Assembly (NCBI GenBank): GCA_017960065.1
Contig: JAGCZK010000191.1
Coordinates: forward strand, 1-12,689
Source: Paludibacteraceae bacterium
GTDB taxonomy: Bacteria > Bacteroidota > Bacteroidia > Bacteroidales > Paludibacteraceae
Direction of reading: 5' to 3'
DNA: 12,689 nucleotides
Of this stretch, positions 8,050 to 12,689 are shown piece after piece; the stretch's first letter is position 1; each line of letters opens with the position of its first letter. The notes beneath the pieces are model-generated. The model was not told the DNA's origin. It saw nothing but the letters and a program-made list of their open reading frames with translations, and made no database searches. The position numbers were made by a program, and so were the translations under genes.

Positions 8050-8751
8050 TTATTCGAATTTGGCGATGTGGCGCAGGCGTTCGAGGTCGAGCAGCCGGAT
8101 TTTGCGGCCGCTGACTTGGATAAGCCCGTCTTCGGCAAAGGAGGAGAGGGTGCGGATGGCGTTGGAGGTGGTCATGTTCGACAGGCCGGCCAAGTCTTCG
8201 CGCGACAGGCTGATGGCCAGGTTGCCGGTCGTTTCTTCCACCCCGTTGTATTCGTAGATGTGCAGCAGCGATTCGGCCAGGCGGCCGCGGATGTGGTTCT
8301 GGGTCAGCACAACCGAACGTGCGTCGGCGATGCCCAGGTCGATCGACAAATACCGGATAAAGGCGAAGGCCAGCTCGTTGTTGGCGTGCAGCAGGTCGAG
8401 AATCACTTGTTTGGGAATGGCCAGAATGGCGCAAGGCTCGAACGCGGTGGCCGTGGTGACGTATTTCTCTTCGGCAAACATGGCCCGGTAGCCCAGCATT
8501 TCGCCCGCTTTGACAATGCGTACGATTTGGTTGCGCCCTTCGATGCCGGTTTTGAAAATCTTGACTTTGCCGCTCAAAATGCAAATCAGCGTCCGCGGAT
8601 CTTCGCCTTCGGCATAGATGAGGCCGTTTTTCTTGATGTTTTGCAGTTTGGATTGTCCAATCACATAGGCCAGCTGTTCGGCCGACAAGGTGTCCCAAGG
8701 ACGGGTCTGAGGCAGAATCGTGTAGAGGTCGAGTGCCGGTTCTTTGGTCAT
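8050..8751 (-). CDS. Crp/Fnr-family transcriptional regulator
   Basis: 233 residues from the ATG at 8749-8751. A TTG nine codons upstream would also be in frame, but the ATG is preferred. Residues about 20-135 are a cyclic-nucleotide-binding-type beta-roll (LICILSGKVKIFKTG, IVRIVKAGEMLGYRAMFAEE). The Arg that contacts the phosphate in E. coli CRP is not apparent after the GE turn, so cAMP may not be the ligand. A long dimer helix spans 112-148, and a winged helix-turn-helix lies at about 152-233, with SREDLAGLSNMTTSNAIRTL as the recognition unit. There is no N-terminal Cys cluster, so it is not an oxygen-sensing FNR. It is divergent from an Lrp-type gene across an operator-like gap and convergent with the polyene operon. 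Regulation of either neighbour is plausible but not shown. Confidence 0.92.
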   Translation of the reverse strand: MTKEPALDLYTILPQTRPWDTLSAEQLAYVIGQSKLQNIKKNGLIYAEGEDPRTLICILSGKVKIFKTGIEGRNQIVRIVKAGEMLGYRAMFAEEKYVTTATAFEPCAILAIPKQVILDLLHANNELAFAFIRYLSIDLGIADARSVVLTQNHIRGRLAESLLHIYEYNGVEETTGNLAISLSREDLAGLSNMTTSNAIRTLSSFAEDGLIQVSGRKIRLLDLERLRHIAKFE

Positions 8752-8781
8752 TCCTGTAGAATTTATGTTGTTGAACAATGT

Positions 8782-8825
8782 TTTGCATACAAAATTACGA
8801 CAAAATCTGCAAATGTGTATGCAAA
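8782..8825. promoter_or_regulatory. Operator-like inverted repeat between crp-type and lrp-type genes
   Basis: TTTGCATAC at 8782-8790 and its exact reverse complement GTATGCAAA at 8817-8825 flank 26 bases. The left arm borders the -7 box of the - strand gene on its downstream side. The right arm falls where the -33 region of the + strand promoter should be. A protein bound at both arms could control both promoters; the two neighbouring regulators are the natural candidates. Confidence 0.5.
8790..8797 (-). promoter_or_regulatory. Putative -7 box of the Crp/Fnr-type gene
   Basis: On the - strand this reads TAATTTTG, a match to the Bacteroidetes -7 consensus TAnnTTTG, about 38 bases upstream of the ATG at 8751. 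No clear -33 TTTG was found at the usual distance. The 18 bases around it (8789-8806) recur exactly at the guaA promoter. Confidence 0.55.
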
Positions 8826-8840
8826 TGGGCCTAAAAATAT

Positions 8841-8848
8841 TATCTTTG
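8841..8848 (+). promoter_or_regulatory. Putative -7 box of the Lrp/AsnC-type gene
   Basis: TATCTTTG matches TAnnTTTG exactly and sits 33 bases before the ATG at 8882, implying a short leader. The wider string ATTATCTTTGTAA (8839-8851) occurs again at the small-RNA promoter near 12377. Confidence 0.6.
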
Positions 8849-8881
8849 TAACGTTCAACCCAAAATCAAAAATCAGACCCA

Positions 8882-9358
8882 ATGGCAGCCATACAGTTAG
8901 ACGAACTCGATCAGAAGATCCTGCATCTCATTTCAAAAAATGCGCGTACCCCCTTCCTTGAAATTGCGCGCGAGTGCAATGTTTCGGGTGCCGCCATCCA
9001 CCAGCGTATCCAGAAACTGACGTCGATGGGCGTCATCAAAGGCTCGGAGTTCTTGATTGACCCGATCAAGGTCGGTTATAACACCTGTGCCTATATGGGG
9101 CTGTTTCTCAAAGACGCCAACATGTTTGGCCATGTGGTGGAGGAGTTGAAGAAAATCCCGGAAGTGGTGGAGTGCCATTACACGACGGGCAAATATGCCA
9201 TGTACCTCAAGATTTATGCGCGTGACAACCGTCACTTTTTGAGCATTATTCACGATCATATCCAGTCCATCGAGGGGATTGCCAGCACCGAGACCCTGAT
9301 TTGCCTTGGCGAGGCCTTCCGCCGTCAAATCACCGTCGATGCCGCTCCCGAGGGCTGA
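8882..9358 (+). CDS. Lrp/AsnC-family transcriptional regulator
   Basis: 158 residues from the ATG at 8882, a typical Lrp length. The N-terminal part is the family's helix-turn-helix: LDELDQKILHLISKNARTP (6-24), then FLEIARECNVSGAAIHQRIQ (25-44) as turn and recognition helix, and MGVIKGSEFLIDPIKVGY (48-65) as the linker strand. The rest (about 68-150) is a RAM ligand-binding and oligomerisation domain, seen in AYMGLFLKD, VVECHYTTGKYAMYLKIYA and GIASTETLICLGEA. Family knowledge: Lrp-type proteins form octamers, sense amino acids or related small molecules, and often control a divergent neighbour. The divergent partner here is the Crp/Fnr-type gene. The effector cannot be read from the sequence. 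The gene ends only two bases before a reversed coiled-coil-like tail. Confidence 0.93.
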   Translation: MAAIQLDELDQKILHLISKNARTPFLEIARECNVSGAAIHQRIQKLTSMGVIKGSEFLIDPIKVGYNTCAYMGLFLKDANMFGHVVEELKKIPEVVECHYTTGKYAMYLKIYARDNRHFLSIIHDHIQSIEGIASTETLICLGEAFRRQITVDAAPEG

Positions 9359-9360
9359 TC

Positions 9361-9429
9361 TTATTCCTTGAAGTAGTTTTTGAGCAGTTCCTCTAATTCG
9401 GCAAGTTGTGCCTCGAGGTCGGCGTTATT
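9361..9429 (-). pseudogene. 22-codon coiled-coil-like C-terminal tail without a start (frameshifted end or remnant)
   Basis: On the - strand bases 9429-9361 read 22 sense codons and a TAA. They encode a strongly amphipathic helix, ADLEAQLAELEELLKNYF plus short ends, that looks like a natural protein C-terminus. There is no start codon, and an in-frame TAG (9430-9432) closes the frame upstream. The DUF1573-like gene ends at 9425 and overlaps this frame. Skipping one base near its end (+1 shift) would join the two into a protein of about 154 residues. It may thus be a frameshifted gene end, a sequencing error, or what is left of another gene. Confidence 0.35.
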
Positions 9430-9826
9430 CTATCGGGTTGATTAAAACCTTAACCGGAAAATCAATCGTGCCATAGATGACCAGCCGGTAGGTCTGGGTG
9501 TTGGAGTAGAGGTAGATGTGTTTTTGAAACGCTCCGTTTTTGAGCCCCTGCACCCCCATTCTGACCCAAACGTAGCCCGTGTAGTTGGAGTCGGGAATCG
9601 GGCTCCAGTAGCTGGTCACATGGGTGTCGCACGAGGCTTCGATGCGGTTGATTTCGTAGGTTTCGTCGCCCTCGTTGCAAAAGAAAAATGCGCACTCGAT
9701 TTCTTCATCCTCTTCGGTGACGACCCCCACGTTCACGCTGTCGTTGTCCCATACGACAACGGGGGCTGCCTGCAGGCCGCTCAGCAGCAGGACGGTGAAA
9801 AAGACTATACTCCAAAATCGTTTCAT
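9425..9826 (-). CDS. Secreted, divergent DUF1573-like protein lacking the CGCT motif
   Basis: 133 residues from the ATG at 9824-9826; an in-frame ATG nine codons further up would spoil the signal peptide. MKRFWSIVFFTVLLLSGLQA is an export signal, probably cut near residue 20. The mature part follows the immunoglobulin-like DUF1573 plan: VNVGVVTEEDEE (31-42), ECAFFFCNEGDETYEINRIEASC (44-66), VWVRMGVQG (87-95) and FQKHIYLYSNTQTYRLVIYGTI (100-121). Where the family has a CGCT motif this protein has Cys66-Asp-Thr-His, so the second Cys is lost. It is probably a diverged paralogue of the next gene upstream (9910-10332). The function of DUF1573 proteins is largely unknown; many are periplasmic or outer-membrane associated. 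The C-terminus may be shortened by a frameshift. Confidence 0.72.
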   Translation of the reverse strand: MKRFWSIVFFTVLLLSGLQAAPVVVWDNDSVNVGVVTEEDEEIECAFFFCNEGDETYEINRIEASCDTHVTSYWSPIPDSNYTGYVWVRMGVQGLKNGAFQKHIYLYSNTQTYRLVIYGTIDFPVKVLINPIE

Positions 9827-9842
9827 GGGCGGATTGCTTGCG

Positions 9843-9850
9843 TAAAGATA
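9843..9850 (-). promoter_or_regulatory. Weak candidate -7 box for the divergent DUF1573-like gene
   Basis: On the - strand this reads TATCTTTA, one base off the TAnnTTTG consensus, just after the terminator T-run and 16 bases before the ATG at 9826. Its position suggests the gene can be transcribed separately from the gene upstream of it. Confidence 0.3.
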
Positions 9851-9854
9851 CAAA

Positions 9855-9890
9855 AAAAAGTCTATACGCAGGATTGCGTACAGACTTTTT
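9855..9890 (-). terminator. Intrinsic terminator between the two DUF1573 genes, possibly bidirectional
   Basis: AAAAAGTCT (9855-9863) pairs with AGACTTTTT (9882-9890), and TACGC (9865-9869) with GCGTA (9876-9880), across one A/C mismatch and a six-base loop. On the - strand the hairpin is followed by a run of eight T (complement of 9852-9859). On the + strand T-rich sequence also follows, so it may stop antisense reads too. It ends the guaA / canonical DUF1573 transcript. Confidence 0.8.
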
Positions 9891-9909
9891 GTGGTTTTTT
9901 CCGACCGAT

Positions 9910-10332
9910 TTATTGGGCGGGTTCGGGTTTCGGTGCGGGAATCACTTCGCCTCTGATGTTGACTACAGCGGTTTTGGATTCGGTGTCGCCGGCCAGTACG
10001 TAGGTCAGCGTGATGCTCTTGTTAAAGTTGCCCGGACGGCCTTTGGGGTTGTAAGTAACGGTGATCACCCCTTTTTTACCCGGAGCAATGGGTTCTTTCG
10101 ACCATTGCGGAGTGGTGCAGCCGCAAGAGGCGCGCACGTTGGTCAGGGTCAAAGGAACATTGGTCAGGTTGGTGAACTCGAAGAACGTGGTCACTTTGCC
10201 GTTCTCTTCGTTGATTTGACCGAAGTCGTGCACTCTTTCGTTGAACTCGAGGTCTGCTGCCGGAGCTTCTTGTGCCAGAACACTACCGCAAATCAGACAC
10301 ATCAAAGACAGAAAAAATACTTTTGCTTTCAT
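9910..10332 (-). CDS. Secreted DUF1573-domain protein (canonical CGCT motif)
   Basis: 140 residues from the ATG at 10330-10332. A longer reading frame upstream is rejected because this ATG starts a good signal peptide (MKAKVFFLSLMCLICGSVLAQ, cleavage after Ala20) and lies just downstream of a promoter box. The mature domain is classical: VHDFGQINEENGKVTTFFEFTN (34-55), NVRASCGCTTPQWSKEPIAPG (65-85) with Cys70-Gly-Cys-Thr73, VITVTYNPKGRPGNFNKSITL (89-109), then VVNIRGEV (123-130). A short Pro-rich tail (APKPEPAQ) follows. DUF1573 proteins are abundant in Bacteroidetes, with an ASH/MSP-like beta-sandwich fold, but no biochemical role is established. It is followed by a strong terminator. The next gene on the same strand is a diverged relative. 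Confidence 0.92.
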   Translation of the reverse strand: MKAKVFFLSLMCLICGSVLAQEAPAADLEFNERVHDFGQINEENGKVTTFFEFTNLTNVPLTLTNVRASCGCTTPQWSKEPIAPGKKGVITVTYNPKGRPGNFNKSITLTYVLAGDTESKTAVVNIRGEVIPAPKPEPAQ

Positions 10333-10367
10333 ATGCTTTAATTTTAATGTTTTTCGTTTGTTTGACG

Positions 10368-10375
10368 CAAAGATA
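10368..10375 (-). promoter_or_regulatory. Putative -7 box of the canonical DUF1573 gene
   Basis: On the - strand this reads TATCTTTG, within ATTATCTTTG, an exact TAnnTTTG match 35 bases upstream of the ATG at 10332. It lies between the guaA stop (10412) and this gene. No terminator hairpin is visible after guaA, so read-through from guaA is also possible. Confidence 0.6.
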
Positions 10376-10411
10376 ATCAAAAAGATTAAATCCTGTCATA
10401 AAAAAGATGAA

Positions 10412-12208
10412 TTATTCCCATTCGATGGTTCCGGGGGGCTTGTGGGTCACATCGTACCACAGCGATCCGGCGCCTTCGGCCATAAAGCGCTGCCACAAGC
10501 CTTGCAACAGCTGTTGGTCGATTTCGGCGAAGTTGGCGGTCATGGCCTCCGAACTGTTGACCGGGCGCATCACGATGCAGGGCTTGCCCGCGCTGCGCAA
10601 CGGAGTCAGTACCACGGGCATCTGCCAGATGGCCTCGTACAGGTGGTTTTCGCGGAGGAAGCGGGTGCAGATATCGTCGAATTTGCGAAGTTCGTCGAAA
10701 TGTTCGGCGGTGGCGTATTGTTCGGTCAAAACAGGCATTTCATCGCTGACGCTGCCCACCTGCCAGATGACGCGGTTGATGGTTTTGAAGCGGTTGACCA
10801 GTTCGGTGCTGAAGCGCTCGCAGGCCTTCCAGTCGAGCGAGGGCGTGGTGAGCAGGAAAGGTTGCGCGTAGGTGCGTCCGTCTCCCTGTACGCCGACACT
10901 CTTGACGGGTAGTATCCGGCCTTGGATGTGGTTGGCTTGCAGGTATTCGCCGAGGCCCGGGGTCGAGTCGTTGGTTTCGAAGGTGCCTTTGCCGTCGCTG
11001 CAGAGCAGGCGTACGCCCAGACCCGGGCCGGGGAACGGGTGCCGCCAAACCAGGTCGTGCGGAATGCCGAGTTCTTCGCCCAAGGCGCGCACTTCGTCTT
11101 TGTACAAGTCGGCCAGCGGCTCGAGCAGCATGCCTTTTTCCATCAGGTCCATCACTTCCTTCACGCGGTTGTGGTGGGTTTTGATCAGGTCGGCGTTTTT
11201 GGTGCCGCCGCTTTCGATCGTGTCGGGATAAATGGTGCCCTGTGCGGTCATCCACTGGTTGAAATCGAGGTGGAGTTTGGCCATTTCCTTGTCTTTGACG
11301 GTCAGAAAGGTGGCGCCGATGCGCTTGCGTTTTTCTTCGGGGGCGGTAATGCCTTCGAGTTGGCTCAAAAAGTCGTGCGAGGCATCGACCACCAGCAGGT
11401 TGTTCATGCCTTCGCGTTTGAGGAAGTCGGTGATGTTTTTCGATTCGCCCAGGCGCATCATGCCGTTGTCGATGTGCAGGCCCAACTCCCGCTCGGTGCC
11501 GAGTACGCGGTTGAGCAGCACGAAGGCAACCGTGCTGTCCACACCGCCCGAAACGAGCAGGAAGACCTTGCGGTCGCCCACTTCGCGGCGGATTTTGTCG
11601 GTGATGAGGGGCAGGTAGCTCTTCATGTTCCAGTTGCGCTCGCAGCCGCAGATGTCGATAAAGTTGTCGAGCAGCTGCATGCCGTAGCGGCTGTGGGTGA
11701 CTTCGGGATGGAACTGGATGCCGTAGATTTTCTTTTCGTCAAAGGCAACCGCCGCAATTTCGCAGTCTTTGGTCGAGGCCACAATGCGGTAGCCTTGGGG
11801 CAGCACTTCGACGCGGTCGCCATGGCTCATCCACATGGGCGATGAGGCTGGAATTCCCTTGAGCAGCGGGCACGACGGGTCTTTGACCTGCAAATCGGCG
11901 ATGCCATATTCTTTGACGGTGCCGGGTTGCACTTTGCCGCCCAGTTGGGTGGCCAGCAATTGGTGGCCGTAGCAGATGCCCAGTTTGGGAACCGGCAGGC
12001 TGAGGATTTCGGGATTGTAGTCGGGAGCGTCTTCGGCGTACACACTGGCCGGACCTCCACTATAGATAATGCCTTTGGCGCCGGCCAGCTCGCTTACCGG
12101 TGCCGAGGGGGCGTGGATTTCGGTGAAAACTCCCAACCGGCGGACGCGGTTGGCGATGAGGTGGGCGTATTGGCCACCAAAGTCGAGGACGATAATTTTT
12201 TCTTGCAT
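10412..12208 (-). CDS. guaA: GMP synthase (glutamine-hydrolysing), long form
   Basis: 598 residues from the ATG at 12206-12208; the longer reading frame crosses the promoter. It makes GMP from XMP, ATP and glutamine, the last step of guanine nucleotide synthesis, in the cytoplasm. The N-terminal class I amidotransferase has the triad Cys79 (GICYGHQ), His167 and Glu169 (FHPEVTHS). The ATP-pyrophosphatase domain has the P-loop SGGVDST at 220-226. The dimerisation part holds HPFPGPGLG (390-398), ILPVKSVGVQGDGRTY (432-447), QMPVVLTPL (529-537) and the invariant end KPPGTIEWE. The usual bacterial enzyme is about 510-525 residues. The extra residues lie mainly at about 402-431 and 449-525, and the surrounding motifs resemble the eukaryotic form (from memory). 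It is first in a - strand run with a DUF1573 gene. Confidence 0.96.
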   Translation of the reverse strand: MQEKIIVLDFGGQYAHLIANRVRRLGVFTEIHAPSAPVSELAGAKGIIYSGGPASVYAEDAPDYNPEILSLPVPKLGICYGHQLLATQLGGKVQPGTVKEYGIADLQVKDPSCPLLKGIPASSPMWMSHGDRVEVLPQGYRIVASTKDCEIAAVAFDEKKIYGIQFHPEVTHSRYGMQLLDNFIDICGCERNWNMKSYLPLITDKIRREVGDRKVFLLVSGGVDSTVAFVLLNRVLGTERELGLHIDNGMMRLGESKNITDFLKREGMNNLLVVDASHDFLSQLEGITAPEEKRKRIGATFLTVKDKEMAKLHLDFNQWMTAQGTIYPDTIESGGTKNADLIKTHHNRVKEVMDLMEKGMLLEPLADLYKDEVRALGEELGIPHDLVWRHPFPGPGLGVRLLCSDGKGTFETNDSTPGLGEYLQANHIQGRILPVKSVGVQGDGRTYAQPFLLTTPSLDWKACERFSTELVNRFKTINRVIWQVGSVSDEMPVLTEQYATAEHFDELRKFDDICTRFLRENHLYEAIWQMPVVLTPLRSAGKPCIVMRPVNSSEAMTANFAEIDQQLLQGLWQRFMAEGAGSLWYDVTHKPPGTIEWE

Positions 12209-12232
12209 AAACGCTTGTCTCAGATTTCCGGA

Positions 12233-12240
12233 CAAAATTA
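12233..12240 (-). promoter_or_regulatory. Putative -7 box of guaA
   Basis: On the - strand this reads TAATTTTG (TAnnTTTG), 24 bases upstream of the ATG at 12208. It lies in an 18-base stretch (12232-12249) identical to the one at the crp-type promoter. The nonamer GACAAAATT occurs twice here, at 12231-12239 and 12242-12250, an 11-base period. No purine riboswitch-like structure was recognised in the short leader. Confidence 0.55.
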
Positions 12241-12302
12241 CGACAAAATTCCGAAAAAAGCTTCGTAACAGGTCGAAAATCAATAAAATGCCCGTTTTCT
12301 GA

Positions 12303-12372
12303 AATGTTAAATTAATTAACAAATAAAATTTCAATGTTAAAGTGGACTAAAATGGACCAAATCTTAAGATTT
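12303..12372. repeat. Cluster of phased direct repeats and a 14-bp palindrome upstream of the small RNA
   Basis: AATGTTAAA occurs at 12303-12311 and 12333-12341, exactly 30 bases apart. TGGACTAAA (12343-12351) and TGGACCAAA (12353-12361) follow with a 10-base period. AAATCTTAAGATTT (12359-12372) is a perfect palindrome. All lie within about 75 bases upstream of the promoter box at 12379, on one helical phase, as expected for activator or repressor sites. The stretch is otherwise AT-rich and non-coding. Confidence 0.5.
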
Positions 12373-12378
12373 AAGCAT

Positions 12379-12386
12379 TATCTTTG
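12379..12386 (+). promoter_or_regulatory. Promoter -7 box of the small RNA
   Basis: TATCTTTG is an exact TAnnTTTG match. It lies in the centre of GCATTATCTTTGTAATGC (12375-12392), whose outer six bases form a perfect inverted repeat (GCATTA/TAATGC). No coding sequence follows before the terminator. Transcription should start near 12391. Confidence 0.65.
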
Positions 12387-12390
12387 TAAT

Positions 12391-12475
12391 GCTTTTGAAA
12401 AAGAGACTTTTTAATTGCATCCGCAAGGATGCTCCCTCCCGTGCTTGTAGGGGTGCTGGCGCGGGAGGTTTTTTT
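12391..12475 (+). ncRNA. Candidate stand-alone small RNA of about 85 nt
   Basis: Bounded by a Bacteroidetes-type promoter box just upstream and an intrinsic terminator at its 3' end. Predicted structure by eye: a small stem AAAAAG/CTTTTT (12398-12403 with 12407-12412); a perfect 6-bp hairpin GCATCC-GCAA-GGATGC (12417-12432) closed by a GNRA tetraloop; then the terminator stem (12435-12468). The compact build argues for a trans-acting or housekeeping RNA. The Bacteroidales-1 RNA motif is also described as a short promoter-to-terminator RNA and is one possible match, but I cannot confirm it. It could also be a leader attenuating the downstream LUD gene, although that gene seems to have its own promoter box. 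Confidence 0.6.
12435..12475 (+). terminator. Strong intrinsic terminator of the small RNA
   Basis: CCTCCCGTGC (12435-12444) pairs with GCGCGGGAGG (12459-12468), ten pairs with one G-U wobble, around a 14-base loop. Seven T (12469-12475) follow at once. The reverse strand lacks a T-run, so the terminator works in the + direction only. Confidence 0.85.
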
Positions 12476-12563
12476 ATCCCTGGACGAAACCGTTGTTGCG
12501 AAGCACATCATTTATGCGGATGATTTTTCCGGAGCGAATGTCGCAACCATTCAAATAATTTGG

Positions 12564-12571
12564 TAGATTTG
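12564..12571 (+). promoter_or_regulatory. Candidate -7 box of the LUD-domain gene
   Basis: TAGATTTG matches TAnnTTTG and ends 17 bases before the ATG at 12589, implying a very short leader. It lies about 90 bases downstream of the small-RNA terminator. Confidence 0.45.
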
Positions 12572-12588
12572 CAAGAAAATTGCTGACC

Positions 12589-12689
12589 ATGACCCCTCAA
12601 CAACTCCATTACGAACATTTGGGCCAGACGGTAGTCAAAGCCCTGAAGTCGCGTCATTTCGACGCCTATTACTGTCCCGACCGTGCGGC
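12589..12689 (+). CDS. Probable LUD-domain (lactate utilization type) protein, N-terminal fragment
   Basis: Starts at the ATG at 12589 and is open to the window end (33 complete codons). The visible part begins MTPQQLHYEHLGQTVVKALK and continues SRHFDAYYCPDRA. This resembles, from memory, the start of stand-alone LUD (DUF162) proteins of Bacteroidales: an N-terminal helix, then a strand carrying the 'F-x-A-x-Y-C' turn before the nucleotide-like binding fold. LUD proteins relate to LutB/LutC of lactate oxidation, but stand-alone members have no proven function. No catalytic part is in view, so the call rests on general resemblance of a short segment. A -7-like box lies just upstream. Confidence 0.5.
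   Translation, partial: MTPQQLHYEHLGQTVVKALKSRHFDAYYCPDRA

Noticed and set aside
8068..8961. + strand frame of 297 residues across the crp-type gene and the divergent promoters
   Set aside because: It covers a clear regulator gene and the promoter gap and has no recognisable domain.
10922..11845. Long + strand frame (307 residues) opposite guaA
   Set aside because: Val/Phe/Gln-rich shadow of a clearly real GMP synthase on the other strand.
12209..12260. Purine riboswitch in the guaA leader
   Set aside because: The predicted leader is only about 20 bases and shows no three-way-junction fold.
12209..12334. 42-codon N-terminal extension of GuaA
   Set aside because: It would translate the AT-rich promoter with its -7 box; the conserved protein begins MQEKIIVLDFGG at 12208.
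12389..12523. + strand frame of 44 codons starting at the small-RNA promoter
   Set aside because: Its ATG lies at or before the predicted transcription start and the frame reads through a strong terminator; the Cys/Gly/Arg-rich sequence looks accidental.

Overview
The window looks like chromosomal DNA from a GC-rich member of the Bacteroidetes, most likely Bacteroidales. The evidence is: promoter boxes of the Bacteroidetes -7 type (TAnnTTTG) in the AT-rich gaps, no consistent Shine-Dalgarno sites, two DUF1573 proteins, a GT2-DUF2062 fusion and an MMPL-acyltransferase fusion. No tRNA, rRNA, CRISPR array, transposase or phage gene was seen.

Region 1 (1-8037, + strand) is the 3' part of a biosynthetic operon of the aryl-polyene / flexirubin pigment type. 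Seven genes follow one another with every stop codon overlapping the next start (ATGA or TGATG). In order: the C-terminal end of a beta-ketoacyl synthase, a Cys-less ketosynthase partner (chain-length factor type), a membrane-anchored polysaccharide deacetylase, a LolA-like periplasmic carrier, a glycosyltransferase 2-DUF2062 membrane protein, a very large MMPL/RND exporter fused to a lysophospholipid-type acyltransferase, and a PaaK-like AMP-forming ligase. The inferred division of labour is: the ligase activates an aryl starter acid, the ketosynthase pair extends it, the acyltransferase and glycosyltransferase place it on a lipid or glycan, and the MMPL and LolA-like proteins move the product to the outer membrane. 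The ACPs, dehydratase, ketoreductase and any ammonia-lyase would lie upstream of base 1.

Region 2 (8038-9429) holds two divergently transcribed regulators, a Crp/Fnr-type protein (-) and an Lrp/AsnC-type protein (+). The gap between them carries two promoter boxes and a perfect 9-bp inverted repeat. Just after lrp, on the - strand, lies a 22-codon coiled-coil-like tail without a start codon, probably the frameshifted end of the neighbouring gene or a gene remnant.

Region 3 (9425-12208, - strand) reads guaA, a canonical secreted DUF1573 protein, a strong intrinsic terminator, then a divergent DUF1573-like protein that has lost the CGCT motif. GuaA is about 75 residues longer than the usual bacterial enzyme and has extra sequence resembling the eukaryotic form.

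Region 4 (12209-12689) is a 380-base gap with the guaA promoter, a dense set of repeats and palindromes, and a convincing stand-alone small RNA (promoter, GNRA hairpin, intrinsic terminator). It ends with the first 33 codons of a probable LUD-domain (lactate utilization) protein that runs off the window.
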